The translations under genes and the position numbers were made by a program. From Lachnospiraceae bacterium (GTDB lineage: Bacteria > Bacillota > Clostridia > Lachnospirales > Lachnospiraceae): 45,131 nt of DNA. The notes beneath the pieces were generated by a model. That model was not told where the DNA came from. It searched no databases and saw nothing but the letters and a program-made list of their open reading frames with translations. Below, piece by piece: positions 8,974 to 16,486 of this stretch. The stretch is from assembly GCA_029006155.1 (NCBI GenBank), contig JAQXGF010000065.1, positions 1-45,131 on the forward strand, given 5' to 3'. The first letter of the stretch is position 1, and every line of letters begins with the position of its first letter.

Positions 8974-10152
8974 TTAGTGGTGGAACAGACGGATACCCGT
9001 AAACACCATCGCCATTCCGTATTTATTGCAGGTCGCAATCACGTCTTCATCCCGCACGGAGCCGCCCGGCTGTGCGATGTAGTCGACGCCGGACTTGTGC
9101 GCCCGCTCGATGTTGTCACTGAACGGGAAGAATGCGTCGGAACCGAGGGTCACGCCATGCAGCTGATCGAGCCATGCCCGTTTCTCCTCTGCCGTAAACG
9201 CTTCCGGCTTCTCGGTAAATACCTTCTGCCATGCGCCGTCTGCGAGCACATCTTCGGATTCATTGCCGATGTAAACGTCGATCGCATTGTCGCGCTCGGC
9301 ACGTGTGATTTTATCCGAAAATGGAAGTACCATAACCTTCGGGCACTGGCGGAGGAACCAGTTGTCCGCCTTCTGTCCTGCGAGGCGTGTGCAGTGTACA
9401 CGGGACTGCTGCCCCGCACCGATGCCGATTGCCTGTCCGTCTTTGACGTAGCAGACGGAATTGGACTGTGTATATTTCAAAATGATCAATGCAATCTTCA
9501 TATCACGTTTCGCCGATTCCGGCACATCCTTCTTCTCGGTGACAAAGTTTGCAATCAGCGCATCATCGATCGGAAGCTCCTGGCGCCCCTGCTCGAAGGT
9601 CACGCCAAATACCTGCTTGTGCTCGATCGGAGCCGGGCGGTAGGACGGGTCGATCTGAATCACATTGTAGTTGCCTTTTTTCTTCTGTTTCAGGATCTCC
9701 AGCGCCTCTTCGGTATAGCCCGGTGCGATGACCCCGTCGGACACCTCACGCTTGATCAGCATCGCCGTATCGCGGTCGCAGACGTCCGAGAGTGCGATAA
9801 AATCGCCAAACGATGACATACGATCCGCACCTCTTGCACGTGCATACGCGCACGCCAGTGGAGAAAGCTCTCCCTGATCATCGACCCAATAGATTTTTGC
9901 CAGCGTCTCGTCCAGTGGCAGGCCGACTGCCGCTCCGGCCGGGGAGACATGCTTGAAAGAGGTCGCCGCCGGAAGTCCGGTCGCCTCTTTGAGCTCCTTT
10001 ACGAGCTGCCAGCCATTAAACGCATCAAGGAAATTGATGTAACCCGGACGGCCGGAAAGCACCTGAATCGGAAGGTCGCTCCCATCTTCCATGAAAATAC
10101 GGGACGGTTTCTGGTTTGGGTTGCATCCATATTTTAACTGTAATTCGTTCAT
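8974..10152 (-). CDS. purH: Phosphoribosylaminoimidazolecarboxamide (AICAR) formyltransferase, stand-alone
   Basis: A 392-aa enzyme transferring a formyl group from 10-formyl-THF to AICAR, the penultimate step of IMP synthesis. It corresponds to the transformylase domain of PurH without the N-terminal IMP cyclohydrolase domain. FKHVSPAGAAVG contains the conserved Lys-His pair and SNSVCYVKDGQAIGIGAGQQ the substrate loop. The missing cyclohydrolase is supplied by the separate gene 145 nt upstream, a split seen in Clostridia. A GGAGCAGGGT ribosome site precedes the ATG. Both genes probably lie on one transcript below the ZTP riboswitch. The symbol is used for the transformylase half only. Confidence 0.92.
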   Translation of the reverse strand: MNELQLKYGCNPNQKPSRIFMEDGSDLPIQVLSGRPGYINFLDAFNGWQLVKELKEATGLPAATSFKHVSPAGAAVGLPLDETLAKIYWVDDQGELSPLACAYARARGADRMSSFGDFIALSDVCDRDTAMLIKREVSDGVIAPGYTEEALEILKQKKKGNYNVIQIDPSYRPAPIEHKQVFGVTFEQGRQELPIDDALIANFVTEKKDVPESAKRDMKIALIILKYTQSNSVCYVKDGQAIGIGAGQQSRVHCTRLAGQKADNWFLRQCPKVMVLPFSDKITRAERDNAIDVYIGNESEDVLADGAWQKVFTEKPEAFTAEEKRAWLDQLHGVTLGSDAFFPFSDNIERAHKSGVDYIAQPGGSVRDEDVIATCNKYGMAMVFTGIRLFHH

Positions 10153-10297
10153 ACCCTGCTCCTTTTCTTCTATGCAACATTTCTCATTTCTGCATATTCA
10201 GCATGGAATCTGCCATTTTCTGTTTGTTTGCCTTCGCTCGCGCGTATTCGAAACATGCATTACTCTATGACTCTGAGGCCATAAAATTTTATTCTTA

Positions 10298-11011
10298 TCA
10301 TTGATTCTTGTTTACAATTCGGCTCTCATAGGTTCCGGTCTCGATATCAATGTAGCGCACAAACAGCGATACTTTATTGTCCGCATTCAGGCTGCTCCAA
10401 ATCAGATCGGTAAATGCATTGATGTCATCCGGGATCGCTACCAGCTTTGGCTCTCCTTCAAAGCTCGGGAGTGGATTGCCGTCACATTGATACGTATGAA
10501 TGAAATGTCCCTCGCCTGCCACACAGTTGCTGTATGCAAAGGTATAGCGGTTGCAGGCTGACGGATCTCCGTTGTTGCTCTTTAAAATGGACATCGCGTA
10601 GCTGTAGCTTCCATTTTCAATATGCAGAATTCCGGAAATACGCGGCGTATAGTTCGGAGCGTCCGGCTCAAATTCACGGCTGCGCAGAGACTGCTCAAAG
10701 GTGAGCTGATGATCCATACCCTCATAGATCGTATCGGTCTGGTCGCCGTTTGTGACGATCGTCTTATTGCCAAGCACACGCACCGGCGCGTAAATGATCA
10801 GGCTCGGATCGGTCAGTTTCGATGGATCAAATGCCTGAGTGCGGATGCCCTCCCCGTCCTCTACAAAAATGCGGTTGCGGCTGTTCTCGCTTCTGCCCAT
10901 GATGAAATAAGCGGTGACTGCCTTTTTTCCGTCTGCAGAACGGCCAATCACAATGCCCCGTCCCGGGTACGTGTTACTTTGCAGCTCCTGTTGCAGTGAA
11001 ATCTTTTCCAT
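10298..11011 (-). CDS. IMP cyclohydrolase, PurO-like
   Basis: A 237-aa protein of the PurO-like IMP cyclohydrolase family that closes FAICAR to IMP. It starts MEKISLQQELQSNTYPGRGI; the block GRGIVIGRSADGKKAVTAYF and the C-terminal PSACNRYTFAYSNCVAGEGH are characteristic. It replaces the N-terminal domain of classical PurH and lies directly upstream of the stand-alone AICAR formyltransferase. The ribosome site is AAGGAGCGATCGAC before the ATG. A ZTP riboswitch with a terminator platform lies about 220 nt upstream, so expression should rise when AICAR/ZTP builds up during 10-formyl-THF shortage. Confidence 0.92.
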   Translation of the reverse strand: MEKISLQQELQSNTYPGRGIVIGRSADGKKAVTAYFIMGRSENSRNRIFVEDGEGIRTQAFDPSKLTDPSLIIYAPVRVLGNKTIVTNGDQTDTIYEGMDHQLTFEQSLRSREFEPDAPNYTPRISGILHIENGSYSYAMSILKSNNGDPSACNRYTFAYSNCVAGEGHFIHTYQCDGNPLPSFEGEPKLVAIPDDINAFTDLIWSSLNADNKVSLFVRYIDIETGTYESRIVNKNQ

Positions 11012-11193
11012 GTCGATCGCTCCTTTTTAATTTTCTAAGCCGGTCATACAGCAAAACTCAGGTCTGCACTTCTCTTCGATCAGTGCTAAATGAGTTCCAC
11101 GAAGGCCAATCCAAACTGCCTTGCAGATGATACATTGCTATCGCAGCTTCCGGTTTCCTTTTCCTTTTGTCTGCTGCACAAAACTATGGCATA

Positions 11194-11246
11194 ACAAAAA
11201 GAAAGCCCACACACTCTGGTCCCTTTTCATGGCCCAGACGGTCGGC
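11194..11246 (-). terminator. Riboswitch-controlled terminator (expression platform)
   Basis: On the minus strand the P3 region (AGCC then TCTGG) can pair with CCAGA and GGGCT downstream, with internal loops, followed by TTTCTTTTTG (11194-11203). The stem would disrupt aptamer P3, giving mutually exclusive folds as expected for a transcriptional ON switch. Confidence 0.65.
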
Positions 11247-11300
11247 TCTTCGAATGGCTCATACTCCCTGTGGTTCCCCACTTCCGTCAGTCATATGAGC
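11232..11300 (-). ncRNA. ZTP (pfl) riboswitch aptamer
   Basis: Minus strand, 5' to 3'. P1 is GCTCATA (11294-11300) paired with TATGAGC (11257-11263). Inside it are GACTGACGGAAG, the P2 hairpin GTGG-GGAA-CCAC, and CAGGGAG. A short linker leads to P3, GCCGACCGTCTGGGC (11232-11246). The P3 loop CCGTC is exactly complementary to GACGG of J1/2, the pseudoknot that defines this riboswitch class. It precedes the two genes that consume AICAR and its product, the classic ZTP-riboswitch context. This rests on direct sequence and structure match. Confidence 0.95.
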
Positions 11301-11382
11301 ACATTCACAATAGCATCTTTCATGAAAAAAATCAACCGGAAATTTAACCGAATCAGGCAAGTCCCAAATACCGGCCTCCCCT

Positions 11383-11766
11383 TTACAGCTTCTGTACCAG
11401 CTCGACCACTTCTTTATTCGGACCTTCGATGAGGAAGTAGCGGATTCCGTGATCCCAGAACGGCAGGTCGGTGATCCCTTCCAGAATCTTATATGGAAGC
11501 TTTTTCGCCTCCGCAAAAGCTGCCTCGATATCCGTGCAGTTCAGTGCCAGATGATCAATCGCACCACGGGCATTTGCCGCGTGCTCCACCGTATAGGCTT
11601 CGATCTGAACCGGGCCGTTCTCAAGGAAGCAGACCTGCTGGTCGCCGTTCTTTGTCTCATAAATCAGTGCAAATCCAAGGTCCGTATAAAAGCGGACAGT
11701 CGCCGCCATGTCCTCCGTCGGCACACCGACGTGATTGATTCTATTATAGTAATCCTTCAATGCCAT
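11383..11766 (-). CDS. VOC-family (glyoxalase/dioxygenase fold) protein
   Basis: A 127-aa protein with two beta-alpha-beta-beta-beta units. INHVGVPTEDMAATVRFYTDLGF supplies a typical N-terminal metal-ligand His, IDHLALNCTDIEAAFAEAK starts the second repeat, and NKEVVELVQKL carries the C-terminal Glu. The fold is shared by glyoxalase I, fosfomycin-resistance and dioxygenase proteins; the substrate cannot be told from sequence. It has its own promoter and an AGGAGG ribosome site. The ZTP riboswitch begins about 80 nt past its stop, so it is not part of the purine operon. Confidence 0.85.
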   Translation of the reverse strand: MALKDYYNRINHVGVPTEDMAATVRFYTDLGFALIYETKNGDQQVCFLENGPVQIEAYTVEHAANARGAIDHLALNCTDIEAAFAEAKKLPYKILEGITDLPFWDHGIRYFLIEGPNKEVVELVQKL

Positions 11767-11792
11767 ATTTATCCCTCCTGTACCTTGTTATA

Positions 11793-11821
11793 TATCTATA
11801 AATACTGTAATCCTATGACAA
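11793..11821 (-). promoter_or_regulatory. Sigma-A promoter of the VOC-protein gene
   Basis: Minus strand: -35 TTGTCA (11816-11821), 17-nt spacer, -10 TAGATA (11793-11798), about 27 nt upstream of the start codon. Confidence 0.65.
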
Positions 11822-11976
11822 TCTGATTTAACCTTCTATTTATACTACTTGCAGCTGACCACTTTTCATCACTTATTTTTCCTTTGTAAATCTGCTATCG
11901 GTCAATTGACAAATAGCTTTCCTGCATTATTTATCAGCGGTGCATTACCCGCAAAAAACACTATAAACCAAAAGAT

Positions 11977-13635
11977 TTACAAAAGCCGGTATCTTCCCAG
12001 TGCCGCCAGTATCTCCTGCACGCGCACTTCCGCGGACGGACCTGCACCGTAGTTTTTCGGTGTCACGGAGAGAATTCCTTCTTTTTGTATTTTCTCTGCC
12101 GCTTCCATCGCCAGCTGATCTGCCGTCTTTTTGCCGTCTGCGAGGCGGGTCAGGATATACTGCAGGGTATAGCCAAGTGCCGCTGTCTGACTCTCATCAA
12201 CGACCTGTTCCAGATAACGCAGGTCGATCTCCGTGCGGTCAAGGCTCAGAGAATCCCAGCCATGTACCCGGATTTTCTCGATTTCCCTTTTGGGCACCGG
12301 CTTGCGGATCCAGTTTGCTGCCTGTACCGCATCCTCTGCAAGCGGCTGCGCCAGTGACCGCGCTTTTTCTGTCACATCCAGGGTATGATAGCAGTCCATC
12401 TGCAGCACGGTATCCGCCACGGATAAATAGTCTCCAGAGCTTCCGGCTACCAGAATCGTCGAGATGCCAAGGTCACGATGCAGGCTGCGGATCTTCCGGA
12501 TAAACGGGGAAATCGGCTCTTTCGCATCCGGAACGAGCTGTGCCATCCGCATATCGCGCACCATAAAGTTCGTCGCAGACGTATCCTCGTCGATCAGCAG
12601 CACCTTCGATCCGACGGAGAGCGCCTCCACGGTATTCGCTGCCTGTGAGGTACTGCCGCTCGCATTTTCCGTCGAAAAATTCGTCGTATCTGCTTTGGTC
12701 GGAAGATGGCTGATAAACATCGAAATATCCACACCGTGAATACTCCGGCCTTCTTCCGCACGCAGCTTAAATGCGCTCTCATCCGTGATCACAGACTCTC
12801 TCCCGTCGCCCGCGATATGATTGTACACGCCACGCTCCAGCGCCTTTAAAAGCGTTGACTTTCCATGAAAACCGCCGCCGGTGATGACTGTGATCCCATT
12901 GCGGATCCCCATACCGCGCATGGCACCATGATGTGGCAGCTCCAGCGTCACAGCAAGGCTGTCCGGGCTTCGAAACGGAACCGCATCCGCCATCTTTTTC
13001 TGGGAGACACCGCTCTCACGCGGAAGCACAGCCCCATCCGCCACAAACGCGGCAAATCCCTGCTTTTTCAGCTCCTGACGGATAAACTGCTGGTCATCGG
13101 CCAGATCGACGGCCACCTTCAGCTCTTTTACAAGCCGCGGCTGCATCTTAAATGTCTGTTCCGCCACCTCCGGCAACACATCAAAGAGCAATGCTTCCAG
13201 CTCCTGCGCCGCGATCGTGCGTCCATAGGCCGGGAAGCCGACCTCGATCCGTGCCTCGACCTCTTTTGGCGTGATCCGCATCGCCGAGCGCTGCAGCACC
13301 TCCTGTCCGGTACGGCAGGCCGTGATCAGCCCGCTCTTTCCGGAACCTCTGCGCCCGCCGTTTTTGGACGCGCGAAATAAATTCCCATGCAGTCTGCGCA
13401 ACAGCGCATCCTCTGTGGCCGTCTTCCTGTAAGGCTGGTCAAAAAACTGCACTGGTATCTCATGTTTGTATACGATCCGTACCCTTGACGGTGTGGCAAA
13501 CGGATCCCCCTGCACGTGGTCAATGCAGAGACGGTACGCGCCAAAGTCATATTCCCCTTCAAGCACCTTATATGCCTTGTAGCCTTTGTGATCGATCTGG
13601 CGCAACTGCTTTTTCAGTTCCTGATTGCTTTTCAT
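11977..13635 (-). CDS. ABC-class ATPase of unknown function
   Basis: A 552-aa soluble P-loop ATPase of the 'predicted ATPase of the ABC class' family. The Walker A is unusual, GGGFHGKSTLLKALE, followed by a Walker B-like VLLIDEDTSATNFMVRD and ILVAGSSGDYLSVADTVLQM. There are no membrane segments, so it is not a transporter. The start at 13635 is chosen because it overlaps the stop of the Gfo/Idh gene as ATGA, with GGAGGG 9 nt upstream; an in-frame ATG 18 nt earlier lacks a ribosome site. Translational coupling to the oxidoreductase is clear, but no joint function is known to me. Confidence 0.85.
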   Translation of the reverse strand: MKSNQELKKQLRQIDHKGYKAYKVLEGEYDFGAYRLCIDHVQGDPFATPSRVRIVYKHEIPVQFFDQPYRKTATEDALLRRLHGNLFRASKNGGRRGSGKSGLITACRTGQEVLQRSAMRITPKEVEARIEVGFPAYGRTIAAQELEALLFDVLPEVAEQTFKMQPRLVKELKVAVDLADDQQFIRQELKKQGFAAFVADGAVLPRESGVSQKKMADAVPFRSPDSLAVTLELPHHGAMRGMGIRNGITVITGGGFHGKSTLLKALERGVYNHIAGDGRESVITDESAFKLRAEEGRSIHGVDISMFISHLPTKADTTNFSTENASGSTSQAANTVEALSVGSKVLLIDEDTSATNFMVRDMRMAQLVPDAKEPISPFIRKIRSLHRDLGISTILVAGSSGDYLSVADTVLQMDCYHTLDVTEKARSLAQPLAEDAVQAANWIRKPVPKREIEKIRVHGWDSLSLDRTEIDLRYLEQVVDESQTAALGYTLQYILTRLADGKKTADQLAMEAAEKIQKEGILSVTPKNYGAGPSAEVRVQEILAALGRYRLL

Positions 13636-14603
13636 GCCTCCTGCTCCCTCCATTTTTTCTGAATCTCATCGAGCAGATGCATGATCTTCAGGGTATGTAC
13701 ATGTGGCATCTCCTCACACTCGAGCTGGTTATTTATAAGTGCACGATGGCATGCCCGCACCTCATACTCATAGCCGGTGAGCTGCTCCGGGCGGCGGATC
13801 GTCTCCGTGAGCTCGTATTGATTATTGTAGATGCGAAACTCTTCGTAATTGTTGATATTCTCGACCTCGATATGTCCTTCCGTACCATAGATGAAACCCT
13901 TCCGGTCAGTGACCGACACCATTGTATTGAACAGTCCGGCCACGACTCCGTTCGGATAAATCAGGTTGACAAACTCCTGCTTATCCACTCCGGTGTCCAG
14001 CCGCACCATCGTCGTCTCAATCCGCTCCGGCTCATCGCCCAGCAGTCCGGTCGCAAAGTTTAAGGTATACACACCAAGATCCAGAAGCGCACCTCCTGCC
14101 AGCTCCGGTCGCGTCATCCGCTCTTTATGCAGCAGGGCATAGCCGAGATTGGCAGTCACTGCCGTCACCGTTCCGATCTTTCCGGAATCGACCGTCTCCT
14201 TCAGCATCCGGAACATCGGCATATACCGCACCCACATCGCTTCTGTGATAAATACCTGCTTTTCTTTTGCAAGCTGCAGCACTTCCTCTGCCTCAGCCGC
14301 CGTCCAGGTAAATGCCTTCTCACAGAGCACCGGTCTTCCATGTTCGATACAGAGCTTCGCGTGCTGTGCATGATGGGAATGCGGCGTCGCGATATAGACG
14401 AGCTCCACGCCGTCGTCCTGCAGCATTTCCTCATAGCTTCCATAATAATGCTCCGCGCCATACTGCCCGGCAAATGCCTTCGCGCGCGCTTCCTCACGTG
14501 CCGCCACTGCATACAGACAGACGTCATCCATCTGCCGCACCGTCTCCGCCATCGTCTGCGCGATGCGGCCCGCGCCTAAAATTGCAAGCTTTAACTGGTT
14601 CAT
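13632..14603 (-). CDS. Gfo/Idh/MocA-family oxidoreductase
   Basis: A 323-aa NAD(P)-dependent dehydrogenase of sugars or inositols. The N-terminal Rossmann fold starts with LKLAILGAGRIAQTMAETVR (GxGxxA type); VELVYIATPHSHHAQHA and RPVLCEKAFTWTAAEAEEVL contain the conserved EK. GGALLDLGVYTLNFATGLLG carries the GxxxDxGxY motif near the active site. Length is typical. The substrate is not predictable. It is coupled by ATGA overlap to the ABC-class ATPase. The upstream gap contains one copy of the interspersed repeat. Confidence 0.9.
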   Translation of the reverse strand: MNQLKLAILGAGRIAQTMAETVRQMDDVCLYAVAAREEARAKAFAGQYGAEHYYGSYEEMLQDDGVELVYIATPHSHHAQHAKLCIEHGRPVLCEKAFTWTAAEAEEVLQLAKEKQVFITEAMWVRYMPMFRMLKETVDSGKIGTVTAVTANLGYALLHKERMTRPELAGGALLDLGVYTLNFATGLLGDEPERIETTMVRLDTGVDKQEFVNLIYPNGVVAGLFNTMVSVTDRKGFIYGTEGHIEVENINNYEEFRIYNNQYELTETIRRPEQLTGYEYEVRACHRALINNQLECEEMPHVHTLKIMHLLDEIQKKWREQEA

Positions 14604-14723
14604 AGCATATCCCTCCTTCGTTTATGTTAAAACAGGTCACTATGCGACCCTGTTCTGAAATCTTTCTGGCTCCTTGTAGTTGGTCTTATCTCATACATCA
14701 GCAAGCAGCTCCTTCATCATCTC

Positions 14724-14814
14724 GTAAAGCGGACATTCGCAATCAATCCCTGCAGCTCATCTCTGCAGCTTTGCTGCGGGGCCACTGCTGCGGGGCCTAG
14801 CTTCGCTACTTGCC
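14724..14814 (+). repeat. Interspersed intergenic repeat, copy A (most complete)
   Basis: A 91-bp element starting GTAAAGCGGACATTCGCAAT and ending CTAGCTTCGCTACTTGCC. It contains an internal direct repeat GCTGCGGGGCC (twice, 3 nt apart) and a GCAGC-TTT-GCTGC hairpin. The same ends recur at 16210, 25827, 27286, 29137 and probably 42559, always in this orientation. Confidence 0.7.
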
Positions 14815-14879
14815 ATAATACCAATCCCCCATCTAATCTTATACAGGTATTGTATGTCTTTTTATTTCCATCGTCAATA

Positions 14880-15299
14880 TCACCCCTTCCCCCAGCGCAT
14901 ATAAAAATGCAGCAGACTCCCCAGCGTCTTGCCAACCGCGAGTGTAAGCACGATCCAGCTCGTCCCTTTCGTAATGCCGAGTCTGCGGCAGTAGACCGGA
15001 AAGACATTCACGACTTCCGCCAGCGCCATGATCCAGCCACCGACGAAAATGCCCATAAACAGTCCTGCCACGACAAGTACCCACACTCCGACCGGAAGCT
15101 GAAAGGAAAAGACGGTGAGGATCGTGCCGATGATCGCACCGAGCAGAATTGCATCCTCTACCCCTCTGATGTGTTTTGCGGTTCTGGAAATGCCGATGAA
15201 CCGGGTGATGATCCCGAGTCCCACCATCAGCGCCACCACACCGCCTGCGACGATAAACCCGCCGGAAAATCCGACCAGTGCCAAAGAAAACTGCTCCAT
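14880..15299 (-). CDS. spoVAB: Stage V sporulation protein AB
   Basis: A 139-aa integral membrane protein of the SpoVA complex, which handles dipicolinic acid movement into the forespore and release at germination. Several hydrophobic segments are visible (LALVGFSGGFIVAGGVVAL, AILLGAIIGTILTVFSFQL, VLVVAGLFMGIFVGGWIMAL). FPVYCRRLGITKGTSWIVL is a recognisable SpoVAB block. The start at 15299 has AGGAGG just upstream; an ATG at 15314 overlapping the spoVAA stop would place that site inside the gene. It is coupled to spoVAA. The usual spoVAC, AD and AE genes are not next to it. Confidence 0.9.
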   Translation of the reverse strand: MEQFSLALVGFSGGFIVAGGVVALMVGLGIITRFIGISRTAKHIRGVEDAILLGAIIGTILTVFSFQLPVGVWVLVVAGLFMGIFVGGWIMALAEVVNVFPVYCRRLGITKGTSWIVLTLAVGKTLGSLLHFYMRWGKG

Positions 15300-15310
15300 G
15301 GCTCCTCCTT

Positions 15311-15937
15311 TCATCCTTTCTGCCGCTTCCCTTCTTTGCGGTTGCCGGACTCGATCAGGGTGGCATCCACATCGTCTTCATACGTACGCATCTCCACTTC
15401 CAGCGGCGTCGGATCGGAGCCGCCCTGCTTCTTTGCAAAGTGGTGAAAGAAAATTAAAATGCCAAGCCCCACACCGATCGAATAGGAAATCTCCAGTAAC
15501 GTGAAGCCGTCCGATTCCCGCCCGGTAAACATCTCATAGAGCTGTCCGAACAGATTTTTTATCCCGATATCATTATTAAATGCCATGATGGAAAATGCCG
15601 CGCCAAAAAAGGCAAGAACGCACACGAATGCCGTTTTCCCCCAGTTTACCACATCCGGCATCGTCTGCTTCTTTTCCACGGTAATGATAAAATCTGTCTC
15701 GCCGAGGTTCTCGATCTCCAGCGAAGGGTACTCCTGCTGAATGACCTCGATCACATCAAGTACACTGAACACGTAACGGCCAGGCCCTTTGATGACCTCT
15801 GTCGGCAACCGGAGCGTTTTGACTTTATTTTCGATTGGTTTCGCACTGCAGTACAGGCTCGCGATGTCCCGCAGATGTACCGGACTTCCATCTGCCTGTA
15901 CATTCCGGTCAATTTTCAGATAAAGGATATCCGCCAC
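15311..15937 (-). CDS. spoVAA: Stage V sporulation protein AA
   Basis: A 208-aa membrane protein of the SpoVA complex. The N-terminal soluble part (ADILYLKIDRNVQADGSPVH, then LRDIASLYCSA and VFSVLDVIEVIQQEYPSLEI) is followed by two hydrophobic segments (TAFVCVLAFFGAAFSIMAF and YSIGVGLGILIFFHH). The GTG at 15937 is taken as start: GGAGG lies 8 nt upstream and the protein then begins as in family members. A GTG one codon earlier is possible. It overlaps the small membrane ORF upstream by 29 nt. A sigma-G-like promoter lies upstream of both. Confidence 0.9.
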   Translation of the reverse strand: MADILYLKIDRNVQADGSPVHLRDIASLYCSAKPIENKVKTLRLPTEVIKGPGRYVFSVLDVIEVIQQEYPSLEIENLGETDFIITVEKKQTMPDVVNWGKTAFVCVLAFFGAAFSIMAFNNDIGIKNLFGQLYEMFTGRESDGFTLLEISYSIGVGLGILIFFHHFAKKQGGSDPTPLEVEMRTYEDDVDATLIESGNRKEGKRQKG

Positions 15938-16085
15938 CACTCTCACCTCCCGGAAATTCTTCTGCCGCCAGCACGGCATCTGCATGCGGACGCTCCTTTT
16001 GCTGCGCGCGGTACCAGAAAAGGCCCACACAGAGCAGCAGGGCGATCACAAGTGTCACCAGGCATATTTTTCGTCTCCATTCCAT
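15909..16085 (-). CDS. Small membrane-anchored ORF (58 aa) leading the spoVA operon
   Basis: The ORF begins MEWRRKICLVTLVIALLL and ends YPLSEN. Residues 8-25 form one strong hydrophobic helix after a positively charged start; the rest is polar and Gly/Glu-rich. It is the first ORF after the sigma-G-like promoter (about 60 nt) and overlaps the spoVAA start in another frame. The ribosome site (GGAG about 10 nt upstream) is mediocre. I know no family for it. It could be a forespore membrane peptide or a chance ORF whose translation merely feeds spoVAA. Confidence 0.4.
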   Translation of the reverse strand: MEWRRKICLVTLVIALLLCVGLFWYRAQQKERPHADAVLAAEEFPGGESGGGYPLSEN

Positions 16086-16145
16086 CACAGTCCCGCTCCT
16101 TTCCCGCCGCAGACGGATGCGCTGCGGACGCTTTACGTTTACGGG

Positions 16146-16175
16146 TAGTGTGTGCGGAGGGACGGCATTTTATTC
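16146..16175 (-). promoter_or_regulatory. Sigma-G-like forespore promoter of the spoVA operon
   Basis: Minus strand: -35 GAATA (16171-16175), exactly 18 nt, then -10 CACACTA (16146-16152). The published Bacillus sigma-G consensus is GHATR-18-CATWMTA, so 5/5 and 6/7 positions match. B. subtilis spoVA is sigma-G dependent. Confidence 0.65.
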
Positions 16176-16209
16176 CCACGAGATCCTGCTGTGTAGTCCA
16201 TTTTTACAA

Positions 16210-16275
16210 GTCAAAGCGGATATTCGTAATCCATCCCTGCTGGTCTGCCGCGGGACCTGTCACGGGCCTGCAGCA
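16210..16275 (+). repeat. Interspersed intergenic repeat, copy B
   Basis: Starts GTCAAAGCGGATATTCGTAA and continues CCATCCCTGC; the 3' half diverges (GGGACCTGTCACGGGCCTGC). Same orientation as copies A, C, D and E. Lies between the spoVA promoter and the MATE gene. Confidence 0.65.
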
Positions 16276-16401
16276 GAGGCTTGTTGCAGAATCTGCCGCA
16301 GGAATATTCCCGTGTAAGCTATTTTATGTTCGGTTAAACATTCAATTTACACACTATGCATAAAACGATCTTACTTCTTATAAAAGCAGCACGGATTTTG
16401 C

Positions 16402-16429
16402 TTGATTTTTCCCTGTAATTTCTTATACT
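16402..16429 (+). promoter_or_regulatory. Sigma-A promoter of the first MATE gene
   Basis: Plus strand: -35 TTGATT (16402-16407), 16-nt spacer, -10 TATACT (16424-16429), about 57 nt upstream of the start codon. Confidence 0.65.
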
Positions 16430-16486
16430 CAAAGTAGAAATATCAACAAACTGAATAATCACTCACAAACAAACAAGGAGTTTCCT

